Part shown: positions 27,091 through 35,270 of the stretch, piece by piece | How the letters are laid out: every line of letters begins with the position of its first letter | Position numbering within the stretch: the stretch's first letter is position 1 | DNA from: Candidatus Nitrospira nitrificans | Lineage (GTDB): Bacteria; Nitrospirota; Nitrospiria; Nitrospirales; Nitrospiraceae | Direction: 5' to 3' | DNA: 64,000 nt | NCBI RefSeq assembly: GCF_001458775.1 | Contig: NZ_CZPZ01000036.1 | Location: forward strand, 95,281 to 159,280 | Made by a program: the position numbers and the translations under genes | Notes under the pieces: generated by a model | The model's database searches: none | What the model was told of the DNA's origin: nothing | What the model saw: the letters and a program-made list of their open reading frames with translations, nothing else

Positions 27091-28860
27091 ATGACGTCTA
27101 GCAAAGGTCAGCCCGGTCGACTCCGGTCCCTCCGAGATTCCGTTAAGAAGATGACGAAGCGGTTGTCCGAGGGGAATGAGGAGATGATTCACAAGAACGA
27201 CGAACATGCGCGCGAGCTCGACAAGCTTCGCGTTCAGATTCAGTCGATGGAAGAAGAAATCCGTCGGCTCTATCAGTCCCGCCATCAACTCGATCAGGCG
27301 ACCAAACACAACGAAAAACTTGTGGCGACGCTGCAGGATGCGAAAGCTCAGATCGAGGCGCTGCGGGCCGAGGTCGAGAAGCTGACAGCGCCTCCGTCGG
27401 CCTACGCGATCTTCTCAAGCCTGAACGAGGATGGAACGGGCAACGTGTATGTGTCGGGACGAAAAATGAAGGTCAGTCTTCATCCCTCGATTAAGCGCGA
27501 CGAGTTAGGGAAGGGGCGGGAAGTTGTTCTAAATGAAGCGCTCAACGTGATCGAGGTGAAGGGGTTCGACAGCCAAGGAGAGGTCGTTCGGCTCAAAGAC
27601 GTGTTGGAGGGAGGACGGGCCTTGGTCACCCTGCATTTTGACGAAGAGAAGGTGGCTGAGCTCGGCGATCCATTGCTCGCTGAACGACTGAGTGTGGGGG
27701 ACCATCTCCTCTATGATCCCCGTTCCGGGTATGTCATCGAGAAGTTGCCGAAGTCCGAAGCGGAAGAGCTGGTGCTGGAAGAAGTTCCGGATGTCGACTA
27801 TGAGCATATCGGTGGTCTTCAGAAGGAATTGGAACAGGTCCGTGACGCGGTCGAACTTCCGTTCCTGCATCCCCACGTATTCTCCGAATACAAGCTCAGC
27901 GCGCCGAAAGGAGTGCTGCTCTATGGCCCACCCGGTTGCGGGAAGACGCTGATCGCCAAAGCCGTCGCCAATTCAATCGCGAAGAAATTAGGCCATCGGG
28001 CAGGAAAGGAAATACGGAGCTACTTTCTTCATGTGAAGGGTCCTGAATTGCTCAATAAGTATGTCGGGGAGTCGGAGCGTCAGGTGCGTGAAGTCTTTAA
28101 GAAGGCGAAGGAACGGGCCGATGACGGCCATCCGGTGATCGTCTTTTTTGATGAGATGGATGCGCTCTTCAGGACTCGTGGGACCGGTATATCCTCGGAT
28201 ATCGAATCGACCATTGTCCCGCAGTTTCTCTCTGAGATCGACGGGGTCGAGCGGTTGCGCAACGTCATCGTCATCGGGGCCAGCAACCGCCAGGATTTGA
28301 TCGATCCGGCCGTGCTTCGCGCCGGACGATTGGACGTCAAAGTCAAAGTGGGACGACCGGATGCCACCGCTGCCAAGGACATTTTCTCGAAGTACATCTC
28401 AACCGATCTCCCCTTTGCCGCTGAGGACCTGGAACGACACGGAGGCGATCGACAGGCGCTCGTGGATCGATTGACGGCGTTGACGGTCGAGACGATGTAC
28501 GCAGCCAGTGAGGAAAACAAGTTCATCGAAGTCACCTACGCCAACGGCGAAAAGGAAGTCCTGTACTTCAAGGACTTCGCCAGCGGAGCTTTGATCGAAG
28601 GCATCGTCTCGCGCGCCAAAAAGTTTGCCGTGAAGCGCGTGATCGCGCAAGAAGGCACCGGCCTGCGCTCGGACGACTTGATCCGCGCCATCCGTGAGGA
28701 GTTCAAGGAACACGAAGATCTCCCCAATACGACCAATCCGGACGATTGGGCAAAAGTCGCCGGAAAGAAGGGCGAGAAAATCATCCATCTCCGGACCATC
28801 AGCGGCGGACCTGCCGAACATCGGCAGATTGAAACCGTCAATACCGGTCACTATCTCTAG
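27091..28860 (+). CDS. Proteasome-associated ATPase (Mpa/ARC)
   Basis: 589 residues. N-terminal coiled coil (about 20-85) that captures pupylated substrates, tandem OB region (about 90-230), then the AAA domain with Walker A GPPGCGKTLIAKA (about 278), Walker B VFFDEMDALF (about 353) and SRH IGASNRQDLIDPAVLRAGRLD. It ends in HYL, close to the QYL tail by which mycobacterial Mpa docks on and opens the 20S gate. It unfolds tagged proteins for PrcBA. The ATG at 27091 has GGTGA just ahead; the longer frame to 27022 has no similarity. dop follows after seven bases. Confidence 0.95.
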   Translation: MTSSKGQPGRLRSLRDSVKKMTKRLSEGNEEMIHKNDEHARELDKLRVQIQSMEEEIRRLYQSRHQLDQATKHNEKLVATLQDAKAQIEALRAEVEKLTAPPSAYAIFSSLNEDGTGNVYVSGRKMKVSLHPSIKRDELGKGREVVLNEALNVIEVKGFDSQGEVVRLKDVLEGGRALVTLHFDEEKVAELGDPLLAERLSVGDHLLYDPRSGYVIEKLPKSEAEELVLEEVPDVDYEHIGGLQKELEQVRDAVELPFLHPHVFSEYKLSAPKGVLLYGPPGCGKTLIAKAVANSIAKKLGHRAGKEIRSYFLHVKGPELLNKYVGESERQVREVFKKAKERADDGHPVIVFFDEMDALFRTRGTGISSDIESTIVPQFLSEIDGVERLRNVIVIGASNRQDLIDPAVLRAGRLDVKVKVGRPDATAAKDIFSKYISTDLPFAAEDLERHGGDRQALVDRLTALTVETMYAASEENKFIEVTYANGEKEVLYFKDFASGALIEGIVSRAKKFAVKRVIAQEGTGLRSDDLIRAIREEFKEHEDLPNTTNPDDWAKVAGKKGEKIIHLRTISGGPAEHRQIETVNTGHYL

Positions 28861-28867
28861 CAATCTT

Positions 28868-30367
28868 ATGCCTGACCATACCTCCACGAATCGCTTGCGT
28901 GTGCTTGGCACTGAAACCGAGTTCGGCATCGCGGCAAAAGATCCGTCCGCGATGGACCCTGTGTCAGGCTCCTTCGCCGTCATCGGACAGTATCCAGGAT
29001 TGCCGGCTCCGGCGGCGCTGTGGGATTACGAGCACGAAAATCCACTCGTGGATGCCCGAGGTTTTGAAGTCGAAGGCGAGCGAGAACGCCCCAATCCTGA
29101 CTACAACCGGCAGTTGAACAAGGTGCTGGCGAACGGCGGACGGCTCTATGTCGATGGAGCTCATCCGGAATACTCGACGCCGGAGTGTTCAAATGCCCGG
29201 GAGGTGGTGGCATTCGAACGAGTCGGAGAACGTATTCTCGCCCAATGCCTTCAGGAATTGGCTCGGGTGAGAGGAAGCGAACAGTACATCCTCTACAAGA
29301 ACAATTCCGACGGCAAGGGCAACAGTTACGGATACCATGAAAATTATTTGGTCTCGAGAGCCGTGCCGTTCGACCGGATCGTTCGGGTGCTGACGCCGTT
29401 TTTTGTCACACGACCGATCTTTGCCGGAGCCGGAAAAGTTGGGGCTGAAAATCAGACCAGCCCGGCGGAATATCAAATCTCGCAGCGCGCCGACTTTTTT
29501 GAATGTCTCATGGACCTCAATACGATGGTCAAACGGCCGATCGTCAATACGCGGGACGAACCGCATGCCGATGCGGCGAGGTTTCGGAGGCTCCATGTCA
29601 TCACGGGCGATGCCAATATGGCGGAACTCTCCACCTATTTGAAGGTGGGAACGTTGGACATTGTCTTGGACTTGCTGGAATCAGGAGCCGATCTGCCACA
29701 GCTTGAACTGGACGAGCCGGTTCGCGTGTTCAAGCAGGTGTCGCGCGACCTGGAGGTGAAGGAAACCCTGAAACTTACCGGTGGAAGGCCCACCACGGCT
29801 CTTGCCGTCCAGCGGGCGTACCTGAGCGCCGCCAAGACTTTTTATGCCTCGCAGGCTCACAGCCCGACCACTCAGGATGTATTGCGTCGTTGGGAGGATG
29901 TCCTAAACCAGCTCGATCGCGATCCGCGGCTGTTGGTGAACGCATTGGATTGGGTCGCCAAGCGGCATATGATCGAGTCCTACATGGAGCGTAAAGGCGT
30001 CGGATGGGATGATCCCCGAATGAAGCTGATGGATCTCCAGTACCATGATGTTCGTCCGGACAAGGGATTGTTTTATACCCTGGAACGCAGCCGCCTCATC
30101 GAACGGATCGTTGAGGAAGAAGAGATTCAGCGCGCTGAATTGCACCCTCCGACCGGCACAAGGGCCTACTTCCGTGGGCGCTGTGTCAGTAAGTTTTCAA
30201 AGGCGCTGTATGGGGCCAGTTGGACCTCGGTGCTGTTCGACGTCGGCAATACGACGATCAAAAAAGTGCCGCTGATGGATCCTCATCGAGGGACGCAGGC
30301 ATTGACGCAGGAGTTGCTGGACACAACCGATTCGGTCGATGCCCTGATCGAAAAGCTCAAGGTGTGA
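28868..30367 (+). CDS. dop: Deamidase/depupylase Dop
   Basis: 499 residues of the carboxylate-amine ligase-like Dop/PafA fold. The N-terminal LGTETEFGI carries the metal- and ATP-binding Glu residues; HPEYSTPECSN, YKNNSDGKGNSYGYHENYLV, IVNTRDEPHAD and RRLHVITGDANM are shared with PafA. Dop-type features are the first motif (GTETEFGI rather than GLENEYGL) and the longer N-terminal insertion (about 30-70). Dop activates Pup-GlnC to Pup-GluC and removes Pup from substrates. It lies between the ring ATPase and the proteasome genes, with a 330-bp gap before prcB. Confidence 0.94.
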   Translation: MPDHTSTNRLRVLGTETEFGIAAKDPSAMDPVSGSFAVIGQYPGLPAPAALWDYEHENPLVDARGFEVEGERERPNPDYNRQLNKVLANGGRLYVDGAHPEYSTPECSNAREVVAFERVGERILAQCLQELARVRGSEQYILYKNNSDGKGNSYGYHENYLVSRAVPFDRIVRVLTPFFVTRPIFAGAGKVGAENQTSPAEYQISQRADFFECLMDLNTMVKRPIVNTRDEPHADAARFRRLHVITGDANMAELSTYLKVGTLDIVLDLLESGADLPQLELDEPVRVFKQVSRDLEVKETLKLTGGRPTTALAVQRAYLSAAKTFYASQAHSPTTQDVLRRWEDVLNQLDRDPRLLVNALDWVAKRHMIESYMERKGVGWDDPRMKLMDLQYHDVRPDKGLFYTLERSRLIERIVEEEEIQRAELHPPTGTRAYFRGRCVSKFSKALYGASWTSVLFDVGNTTIKKVPLMDPHRGTQALTQELLDTTDSVDALIEKLKV

Positions 30368-30462
30368 CGAAATGGTGATTCTAAGAAACTACGGAAAAAC
30401 CCAGTTCATGCCAAAAATACGGCCGGCAGTTTCATTCGAGGCTAATACCAGAATAACTTCAG

Positions 30463-30684
30463 TATGCTCAAAAGGGCTGCTGTTCTCACCCGCCCCGCCC
30501 CGGCGCGTCCGCTTCGCCCGCTCAGCGAGGCGAGCTCGCCTCACGCCTGCGTCGACGCTCGGCGCGGCGAAGCCGAGGGCAAAGACGCACCTCTCCGCAG
30601 GCAAGGCCGCTGAGCGACGCGACTTGCCTCACGAAGCTGCTTCGGCAAGGCGGGGAAGGCTGCAGGCGGACTTTTTCAGCATCC
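30463..30684. repeat. Repeat element in the dop-prcB gap (long variant)
   Basis: The left end (ATGCTCAAAAGGGCTGCTGTTCTCACC, from about 30464) and right end (GCGGACTTTTTCAGCATCC, to 30684) match the inverse complement of 50016-50090, with homology starting ten bases earlier at ATAACTTCAG. The termini are imperfect inverted repeats. The centre (about 150 bases) is very GC-rich and full of nested hairpins. The right end stops only 13 bases before the prcB ATG, leaving no clear Shine-Dalgarno there. The rest of 30368-30697 holds no gene I can support. Confidence 0.75.
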
Positions 30685-30697
30685 CGCTAAGACCACG

Positions 30698-31513
30698 ATG
30701 AAGCTGCCCTATCTCCCCGACCACGACGGCTCCAGTTTTTTTGACTTCGTCTCGACACATCATCCCGAGTTGGCGTTACGAAGCCCCGGCATGGCGCCCG
30801 TTTCAGACCAGGTGCGCGCCGTGGGGCCGGTCGCTGTGCCTTCCGCCACGACCGTGCTGGCGCTCAAGTATCAGCAAGGGGTTGTGATTGCCGGAGATCG
30901 CCGAGCCACGGAAGGGTTTCAGATCGCGGATCGTCGGATTGAAAAGGTCTTCAAGATCGACGGCTGGTCGGCCATGGCGATCGCGGGAGCGGCTGGTCCT
31001 TGCATCGAGATGGCCAAGCTATTTCAGACCGAATTGGAACATTACGAAAAACTGGAAGGCATGCCGCTCTCCTGTGAAGGAAAGGCCAATAAGCTGGGTC
31101 AGATGGTCAAGGCCAATCTTCCAATGGTGTTTCAAGGACTGGTCGTCATGCCATTGTACGTCGGATATGACGAGAACCGCGGCGAGGGCCGCATCTTCAA
31201 GTACGATATCACCGGCGGGAGGTATGAAGAGTCCGATTACCATGCGATCGGTTCCGGGGGGAAAGATGCGCGGAACACCATGCGTGAACATTTTCAACGG
31301 CAACTCTCCGAGGGGGACGCGATTAGATTGGCCTTGCTGGCGCTCTACAATGCTGCGGATGACGATGTGGGCACCGGCGGACCCGATCTCGTACGGGGCA
31401 TTTATCCCACGGCGAAGGTCGTGACGGCTCAAGGCATCGCCGATGTATCCGACGACACCCTGCGTGCCGTGTGCAATGATGTGATGGCCGCACGCCGTTC
31501 ACGGGAGACGTAA
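30698..31513 (+). CDS. prcB: Proteasome subunit beta
   Basis: 271 residues. A propeptide of about 50 residues (with GSSFFDFVSTHHPEL, close to the mycobacterial propeptide) is followed by the autocatalytic junction PSA|TTVLALKYQQG, so Thr51 becomes the nucleophile. Other hallmarks: VIAGDRRATEG, LEHYEKLEGMPL, AIGSGGKDA and YNAADDDVGTGGPDLVRGIYP. It forms the catalytic rings of the 20S core with PrcA. The start is supported by the propeptide similarity, though no strong ribosome site precedes the ATG because a repeat ends just upstream. Confidence 0.96.
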   Translation: MKLPYLPDHDGSSFFDFVSTHHPELALRSPGMAPVSDQVRAVGPVAVPSATTVLALKYQQGVVIAGDRRATEGFQIADRRIEKVFKIDGWSAMAIAGAAGPCIEMAKLFQTELEHYEKLEGMPLSCEGKANKLGQMVKANLPMVFQGLVVMPLYVGYDENRGEGRIFKYDITGGRYEESDYHAIGSGGKDARNTMREHFQRQLSEGDAIRLALLALYNAADDDVGTGGPDLVRGIYPTAKVVTAQGIADVSDDTLRAVCNDVMAARRSRET

Positions 31514-31515
31514 TC

Positions 31516-32202
31516 ATGCCGATGCCCTATTACGTGTCCCCTGAACAGATGATGCAGGATAAGGCGGAGTATGCCAAGAAGGGGATTGCCAAAGGTCGCT
31601 CGATCATCGTGATGGAGTATGTCGACGGCATTCTGTTGACGGCGGATAATCCGAGCGCCTCGCTGCACAAGGTATCGGAAATCTACGATAACATCGCGTT
31701 TGCGGGAGCGGGCAAGTATAGCGAGTTTGAGAACCTTCGAAAGGCGGGTATCCGTCACGCTGACCTCAAAGGGTTCATGTACAGCCGCGAAGACGTCACG
31801 GCCCGCTCTCTGGCGAACGGGTATTCTCAAAGCCTGGGGACGGTATTCAGTCAGGAAATGAAGCCGCTGGAGGTGGAGATTCTTGTGGTGCAGGCCGGTA
31901 CCAACACTCACCCGAATGAAATCTACCGTATTTCGTTCGACGGCAGCATCATCGACGAGAAGAACTTTGCGGTGATCGGTGGAAAGTCTGAGGCGGTGCA
32001 AGCCATCTTGAAGGAAAAAAGTCCTAGTCAGGCACCGCCCTTGGACGCCGCGTTAAAGCTGTGCGTCATGGCATTGGAGCAGACAGCCAATCAAAAGCTG
32101 CAGCCGGAAGGGTTGGAAGTCGCGGTCTTGGACCGAACCCGTGCCGGTCGAAAGTTTCGCCGGTTATCGATCACCGACACTCGACCCATCCTCTCTCCCT
32201 GA
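31516..32202 (+). CDS. prcA: Proteasome subunit alpha
   Basis: 228 residues. The N-terminal MPYYVSPEQMMQDKAEYAKKGIAKGRSIIVMEY is typical of PrcA: gating residues then the H0 helix. VDGILLTADNPSASLHKVSEIYDNIAFAGAGKYSEF matches the alpha-subunit core, and there is no N-terminal catalytic Thr. It forms the outer gated rings that bind the ATPase tails. The ATG is two bases past the prcB stop, with GGGAG at eight bases. Confidence 0.96.
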   Translation: MPMPYYVSPEQMMQDKAEYAKKGIAKGRSIIVMEYVDGILLTADNPSASLHKVSEIYDNIAFAGAGKYSEFENLRKAGIRHADLKGFMYSREDVTARSLANGYSQSLGTVFSQEMKPLEVEILVVQAGTNTHPNEIYRISFDGSIIDEKNFAVIGGKSEAVQAILKEKSPSQAPPLDAALKLCVMALEQTANQKLQPEGLEVAVLDRTRAGRKFRRLSITDTRPILSP

Positions 32203-32274
32203 CCTCTGCTTTTCGTAGAGGCATCCTTGGTTGAAGATCCGCAAAGCGGCGTATACTCTGTCTAAAGGCCATTC

Positions 32275-33669
32275 ATGATGTCTGGCGGTCCTATGAAGCA
32301 ACGGATTTACGGGCTTGAGAACGAATACGGCCTCATTTTCTCCCCGAATGGCCGTATCTATCTTCCCATGGAAAAAGTCCTGGGGTACATCTTTGAAGGA
32401 CTGATTCCGAACAGCTGGCCCTCGAACGCCTTCTTGGTCAACGGCGCGCGGTTCTATCAAGACACCGGCTGTCATCCCGAATACTCGACTCCGGAGTGCG
32501 ACAATATCGTGGACCTCGTGGTCCACGATAAAGCGGGGGAGCGATTGTTGGAAGCCTGTTTGCCGGCTGCGGAGGAACGGCTTCGAGAGGAAGGGTTGTC
32601 CGGGGAAATCTATATTTTTAAGAACAACACGGATTCTCTGGGAAATACCTACGGCTGCCACGAGAACTTCCTCATGCGGCGTGACGTCGATTTTTGGAAA
32701 GTCACTGAACAATTGATTCCGTTTTTCGTGACGCGGCAGGTGTTCAGCGGGGCCGGAAAAGTATTAAAAGTATCCGGAAAGCCGCAGTATTTCATCTCGC
32801 AGCGCGCGCAACATATTCACGAGAAGACCTCCTCGTCGACGACGTCGTCGCGAAGCATCATCAATACCCGCGACGAGCCCCATTCGGACGCCGAACGCTA
32901 TCGGCGCCTCCATATCATCGTCGGGGATTCCAACATGTCCGAGTACGCGACGTACCTCAAGGTGGGGACGGCTGCGCTCGTCTTGTCGATGATCGAAGAT
33001 GGGTATACGGTGCATGGGTTGGAACTCGAGGATCCCGTCAAGGCGATCCGCGAGGTTTCGCGGGATCCGACGTTGAAGAAAAAGGTGAAACTCGACGACG
33101 GCCGGCAGATGACCGCCATTGAAATTCAACTGGCCTATCTCAAGCGGGCCAAGGAGTACCTGAATCAACAGGCGCACGAACCCATCCTCGACGATGTGTG
33201 GGGCAAATGGGAACGGATGCTTGAGCAGCTGGAGGAAGATCCGATGCAACTCGTCCATCAGGTCGATTGGGTCACGAAGAAACATTTGATCCAATCCTAT
33301 GTGGACAAAAAGAATTGCGGGTGGGACGACCCAAGGGTGTTCCTCCTGGATTTGCAGTTCCATGACGTGAAGCGGACAAGAGGGTTGTATTATCTAATGG
33401 AGTCTCGCGGGCTCATCGAACGAGTCGTCGAGGAGGAGGCGGTCCAGCGCGCGATGTCCACCCCACCGCAAACGACCAGGGCCAAGGTCCGCGGGGATTT
33501 CATTCGATTCGCGCGGGCCAAGAACCGATCCTATACCGTCGATTGGACGTATCTGAAACTGAACGGGTATTGGGAAGAAACCATTCTCTGCATGGATCCC
33601 TTCAGCGCGGTGAATCGACGGGTCGAAGAATTGATTTCCCAAGTGTCCGGAGGAAAGTTCTACCGATGA
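32275..33669 (+). CDS. pafA: Pup-protein ligase PafA
   Basis: 464 residues. It joins the modifier's C-terminal Glu to substrate lysines. The N-terminal motif is RIYGLENEYGLIF, and HPEYSTPECDN, FKNNTDSLGNTYGCHENFLM, IINTRDEPHSDAERYRRLHIIVGDSNM and CGWDDPRVFLLDLQFHD are shared ligase-family blocks; it lacks Dop's N-terminal insertion. A low-complexity SSSTTSSRS tract sits at about 185. ATG 32275 has AAAGG six bases ahead; ATG 32293 (MKQR) is an alternative. Its TGA overlaps the ATG of the M23 lipoprotein gene. Confidence 0.94.
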   Translation: MMSGGPMKQRIYGLENEYGLIFSPNGRIYLPMEKVLGYIFEGLIPNSWPSNAFLVNGARFYQDTGCHPEYSTPECDNIVDLVVHDKAGERLLEACLPAAEERLREEGLSGEIYIFKNNTDSLGNTYGCHENFLMRRDVDFWKVTEQLIPFFVTRQVFSGAGKVLKVSGKPQYFISQRAQHIHEKTSSSTTSSRSIINTRDEPHSDAERYRRLHIIVGDSNMSEYATYLKVGTAALVLSMIEDGYTVHGLELEDPVKAIREVSRDPTLKKKVKLDDGRQMTAIEIQLAYLKRAKEYLNQQAHEPILDDVWGKWERMLEQLEEDPMQLVHQVDWVTKKHLIQSYVDKKNCGWDDPRVFLLDLQFHDVKRTRGLYYLMESRGLIERVVEEEAVQRAMSTPPQTTRAKVRGDFIRFARAKNRSYTVDWTYLKLNGYWEETILCMDPFSAVNRRVEELISQVSGGKFYR

Positions 33670-34661
33670 AGTCGTCTTGGGATCTGCTACCTTCACGGCG
33701 CGCCCGCCCGGTTCAGTGCTTACTTGGGCTCGCTCTGTTGATCGCCGGTTGTCTCCCGGTCGATCTCTGTGCCGGATCTTTACCGGTCGGTCAAGGTGCT
33801 CATGGCCACTATACCGGCAAACAGGGCGACATTATCGTCGTCAAAGTCCCGGTTGATGATCCAGCCACCGGCGTACAGGGGAAATTCCTGGGACGCTCCA
33901 TCAGCTTCTTCTCGGACATGCGACTCGACGAGCCGAAAGGATTTGTCGGATTGCTCGGGATTGATCTGCAGGACGAGCCTGGGACTCATGAACTGACCGT
34001 CGAACTGAAGACGGGCGAGCACAGTCGTACGCTGACCTACAGCGTATCGGTCGCCAAGGGAAGGTTTCATGTCGAGCATCTGACGCTGCCCAAAGACAAG
34101 GTCGATCTTGACGACAAGAGTGTGGTGCGTTGGAAAGCCGAGCAGGAGCAGGTGAAAACAGGACTGGCCGGCGATTCACCGACAAGGATATGGCAGCCTG
34201 GTTTCGTGGAGCCGGTGAACGGCAAGCGGACGGGGATCTTCGGCAGTGTCAGAGTCATGAACGGGCAGCCGCGGAATCCGCACAACGGAGAAGACATTGG
34301 AGCTCCGTTCGGAACCGATGTGCTGGCGACGAATGACGGGGTGGTGCGCCTCACCGTCGACCATATTTTCTCCGGGAAAGGTCTGTTTCTGGACCACGGC
34401 TTGGGGTTCTACTCGATGTATTTTCATCTATCCGAAGTGCTGGTCAAGGACGGCGATCAGGTGAAAGCCGGGCAGATCGTCGGGAAGGTGGGAGCGACGG
34501 GTCGCGCCACCGGTCCGCATCTCCATTGGGGGGTGAAACTCAACGGCGCGCGCGTGAATCCGTATGCGCTGCTGGATCTTCCATTCAAAGGCGCGGTACA
34601 GTCGGCAGCTCCAGTGTCCGTCACCCAACCTGCTTCCGGCGCGGGTTCGCCGGCTCCCTAG
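33666..34661 (+). CDS. M23 (LytM) metallopeptidase, probable lipoprotein
   Basis: 331 residues. The N-terminal signal LLGLALLIAGCLP fits a lipobox (I-A-G-C). A beta-rich middle region (about 45-165) precedes the M23 domain, which keeps its zinc ligands: NPHNGEDIGAP (HxxxD, about 205) and GPHLHWGV (HxH, about 285), with YFHLSEV between. Active M23 enzymes cut peptidoglycan cross-bridges. The ATG overlaps the pafA stop, so synthesis is coupled to the Pup ligase, an unusual partner. The C-terminus is Ala/Pro/Ser-rich. Confidence 0.9.
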   Translation: MKSSWDLLPSRRARPVQCLLGLALLIAGCLPVDLCAGSLPVGQGAHGHYTGKQGDIIVVKVPVDDPATGVQGKFLGRSISFFSDMRLDEPKGFVGLLGIDLQDEPGTHELTVELKTGEHSRTLTYSVSVAKGRFHVEHLTLPKDKVDLDDKSVVRWKAEQEQVKTGLAGDSPTRIWQPGFVEPVNGKRTGIFGSVRVMNGQPRNPHNGEDIGAPFGTDVLATNDGVVRLTVDHIFSGKGLFLDHGLGFYSMYFHLSEVLVKDGDQVKAGQIVGKVGATGRATGPHLHWGVKLNGARVNPYALLDLPFKGAVQSAAPVSVTQPASGAGSPAP

Positions 34662-34762
34662 TTTCAATCGGGTTTAGTTCTCGCCCTTAGTAGGATTTCC
34701 GATTGACCTCGTTCCATCCCAAGCATACTCTTTGTCTGACTTCGAAATATGAGACCTCCGGC

Positions 34763-35026
34763 ATGAGAATCTTCCTGTTCCTCTGCTCGGCGCTCTGTCT
34801 TCTGCTCGCCGCGCACCGGTTTTCCATTGCCGAGCCGTCCGGGCAGTACAAGGGAGCCTTATTCTTTCTCCTCATCGGCATCCAACTGCTGATCACCGCG
34901 GCGCTCATTTCCGACCATCGAGAAAGCCGGACGCCCAAGTCGCCAATGGCGACAGAAAAGGAAGACCGCGAAGAAGCCGAGCCAAGTGTTGATAAGACCT
35001 CAGTGGAACAAGAGAAGAAGTCTTGA
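34763..35026 (+). CDS. Small two-helix membrane protein, unknown
   Basis: 87 residues: one hydrophobic helix at the N-terminus (IFLFLCSALCLLLAA), a second (ALFFLLIGIQLLITAALI), then a charged tail rich in Glu/Lys/Ser. No family recognised. The frame opens earlier at a TTG (34703), but ATG 34763 starts right at the first helix. It converges on the 1359-residue gene; the 244-bp gap between them holds an 8-bp-arm hairpin (35177-35204) but no gene I can support. Confidence 0.55.
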   Translation: MRIFLFLCSALCLLLAAHRFSIAEPSGQYKGALFFLLIGIQLLITAALISDHRESRTPKSPMATEKEDREEAEPSVDKTSVEQEKKS

Positions 35027-35176
35027 GAGGATAGCGAGCTCCCTAGGCTTGCCGATTGATGTTTCAAAACTCGACGTTGCGCGGGGCCAAACAAACGTAT
35101 CCGACCACTTAAAGTTAAGGCATGAAAGCAACATAAACGAGGGCACGACAAGGATGGCGATACATGTATAATCATG

Positions 35177-35204
35177 CAGGAGAATTCCTTTTCTGTTTCT
35201 CCTG
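35177..35204. repeat. Hairpin in a convergent intergenic gap
   Basis: CAGGAGAA (35177-35184) and TTCTCCTG (35197-35204) are perfect 8-bp arms around a 12-base loop. No T-run follows on either strand, so a terminator role is only suggested by the position between convergent genes. Confidence 0.35.
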
Positions 35205-35270
35205 GCCTGGGGCTCTCAGTCATATCTCATTTTTGTGCGTCCTCATTGTAGGATGCACCGTGGAGTCGGA

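Noticed and set aside
30372..30701. A 109-codon frame in the dop-prcB gap that could have been Pup/UBact
   Set aside because: Most of it is translated repeat DNA, it is too long, lacks a ribosome site and does not end in Gly-Glu or Gly-Gln.
32203..32274. A separate promoter (TATACT at 32252) for pafA
   Set aside because: No -35 at proper spacing, and the start would fall on the ribosome site; pafA is more simply part of the prcBA transcript.
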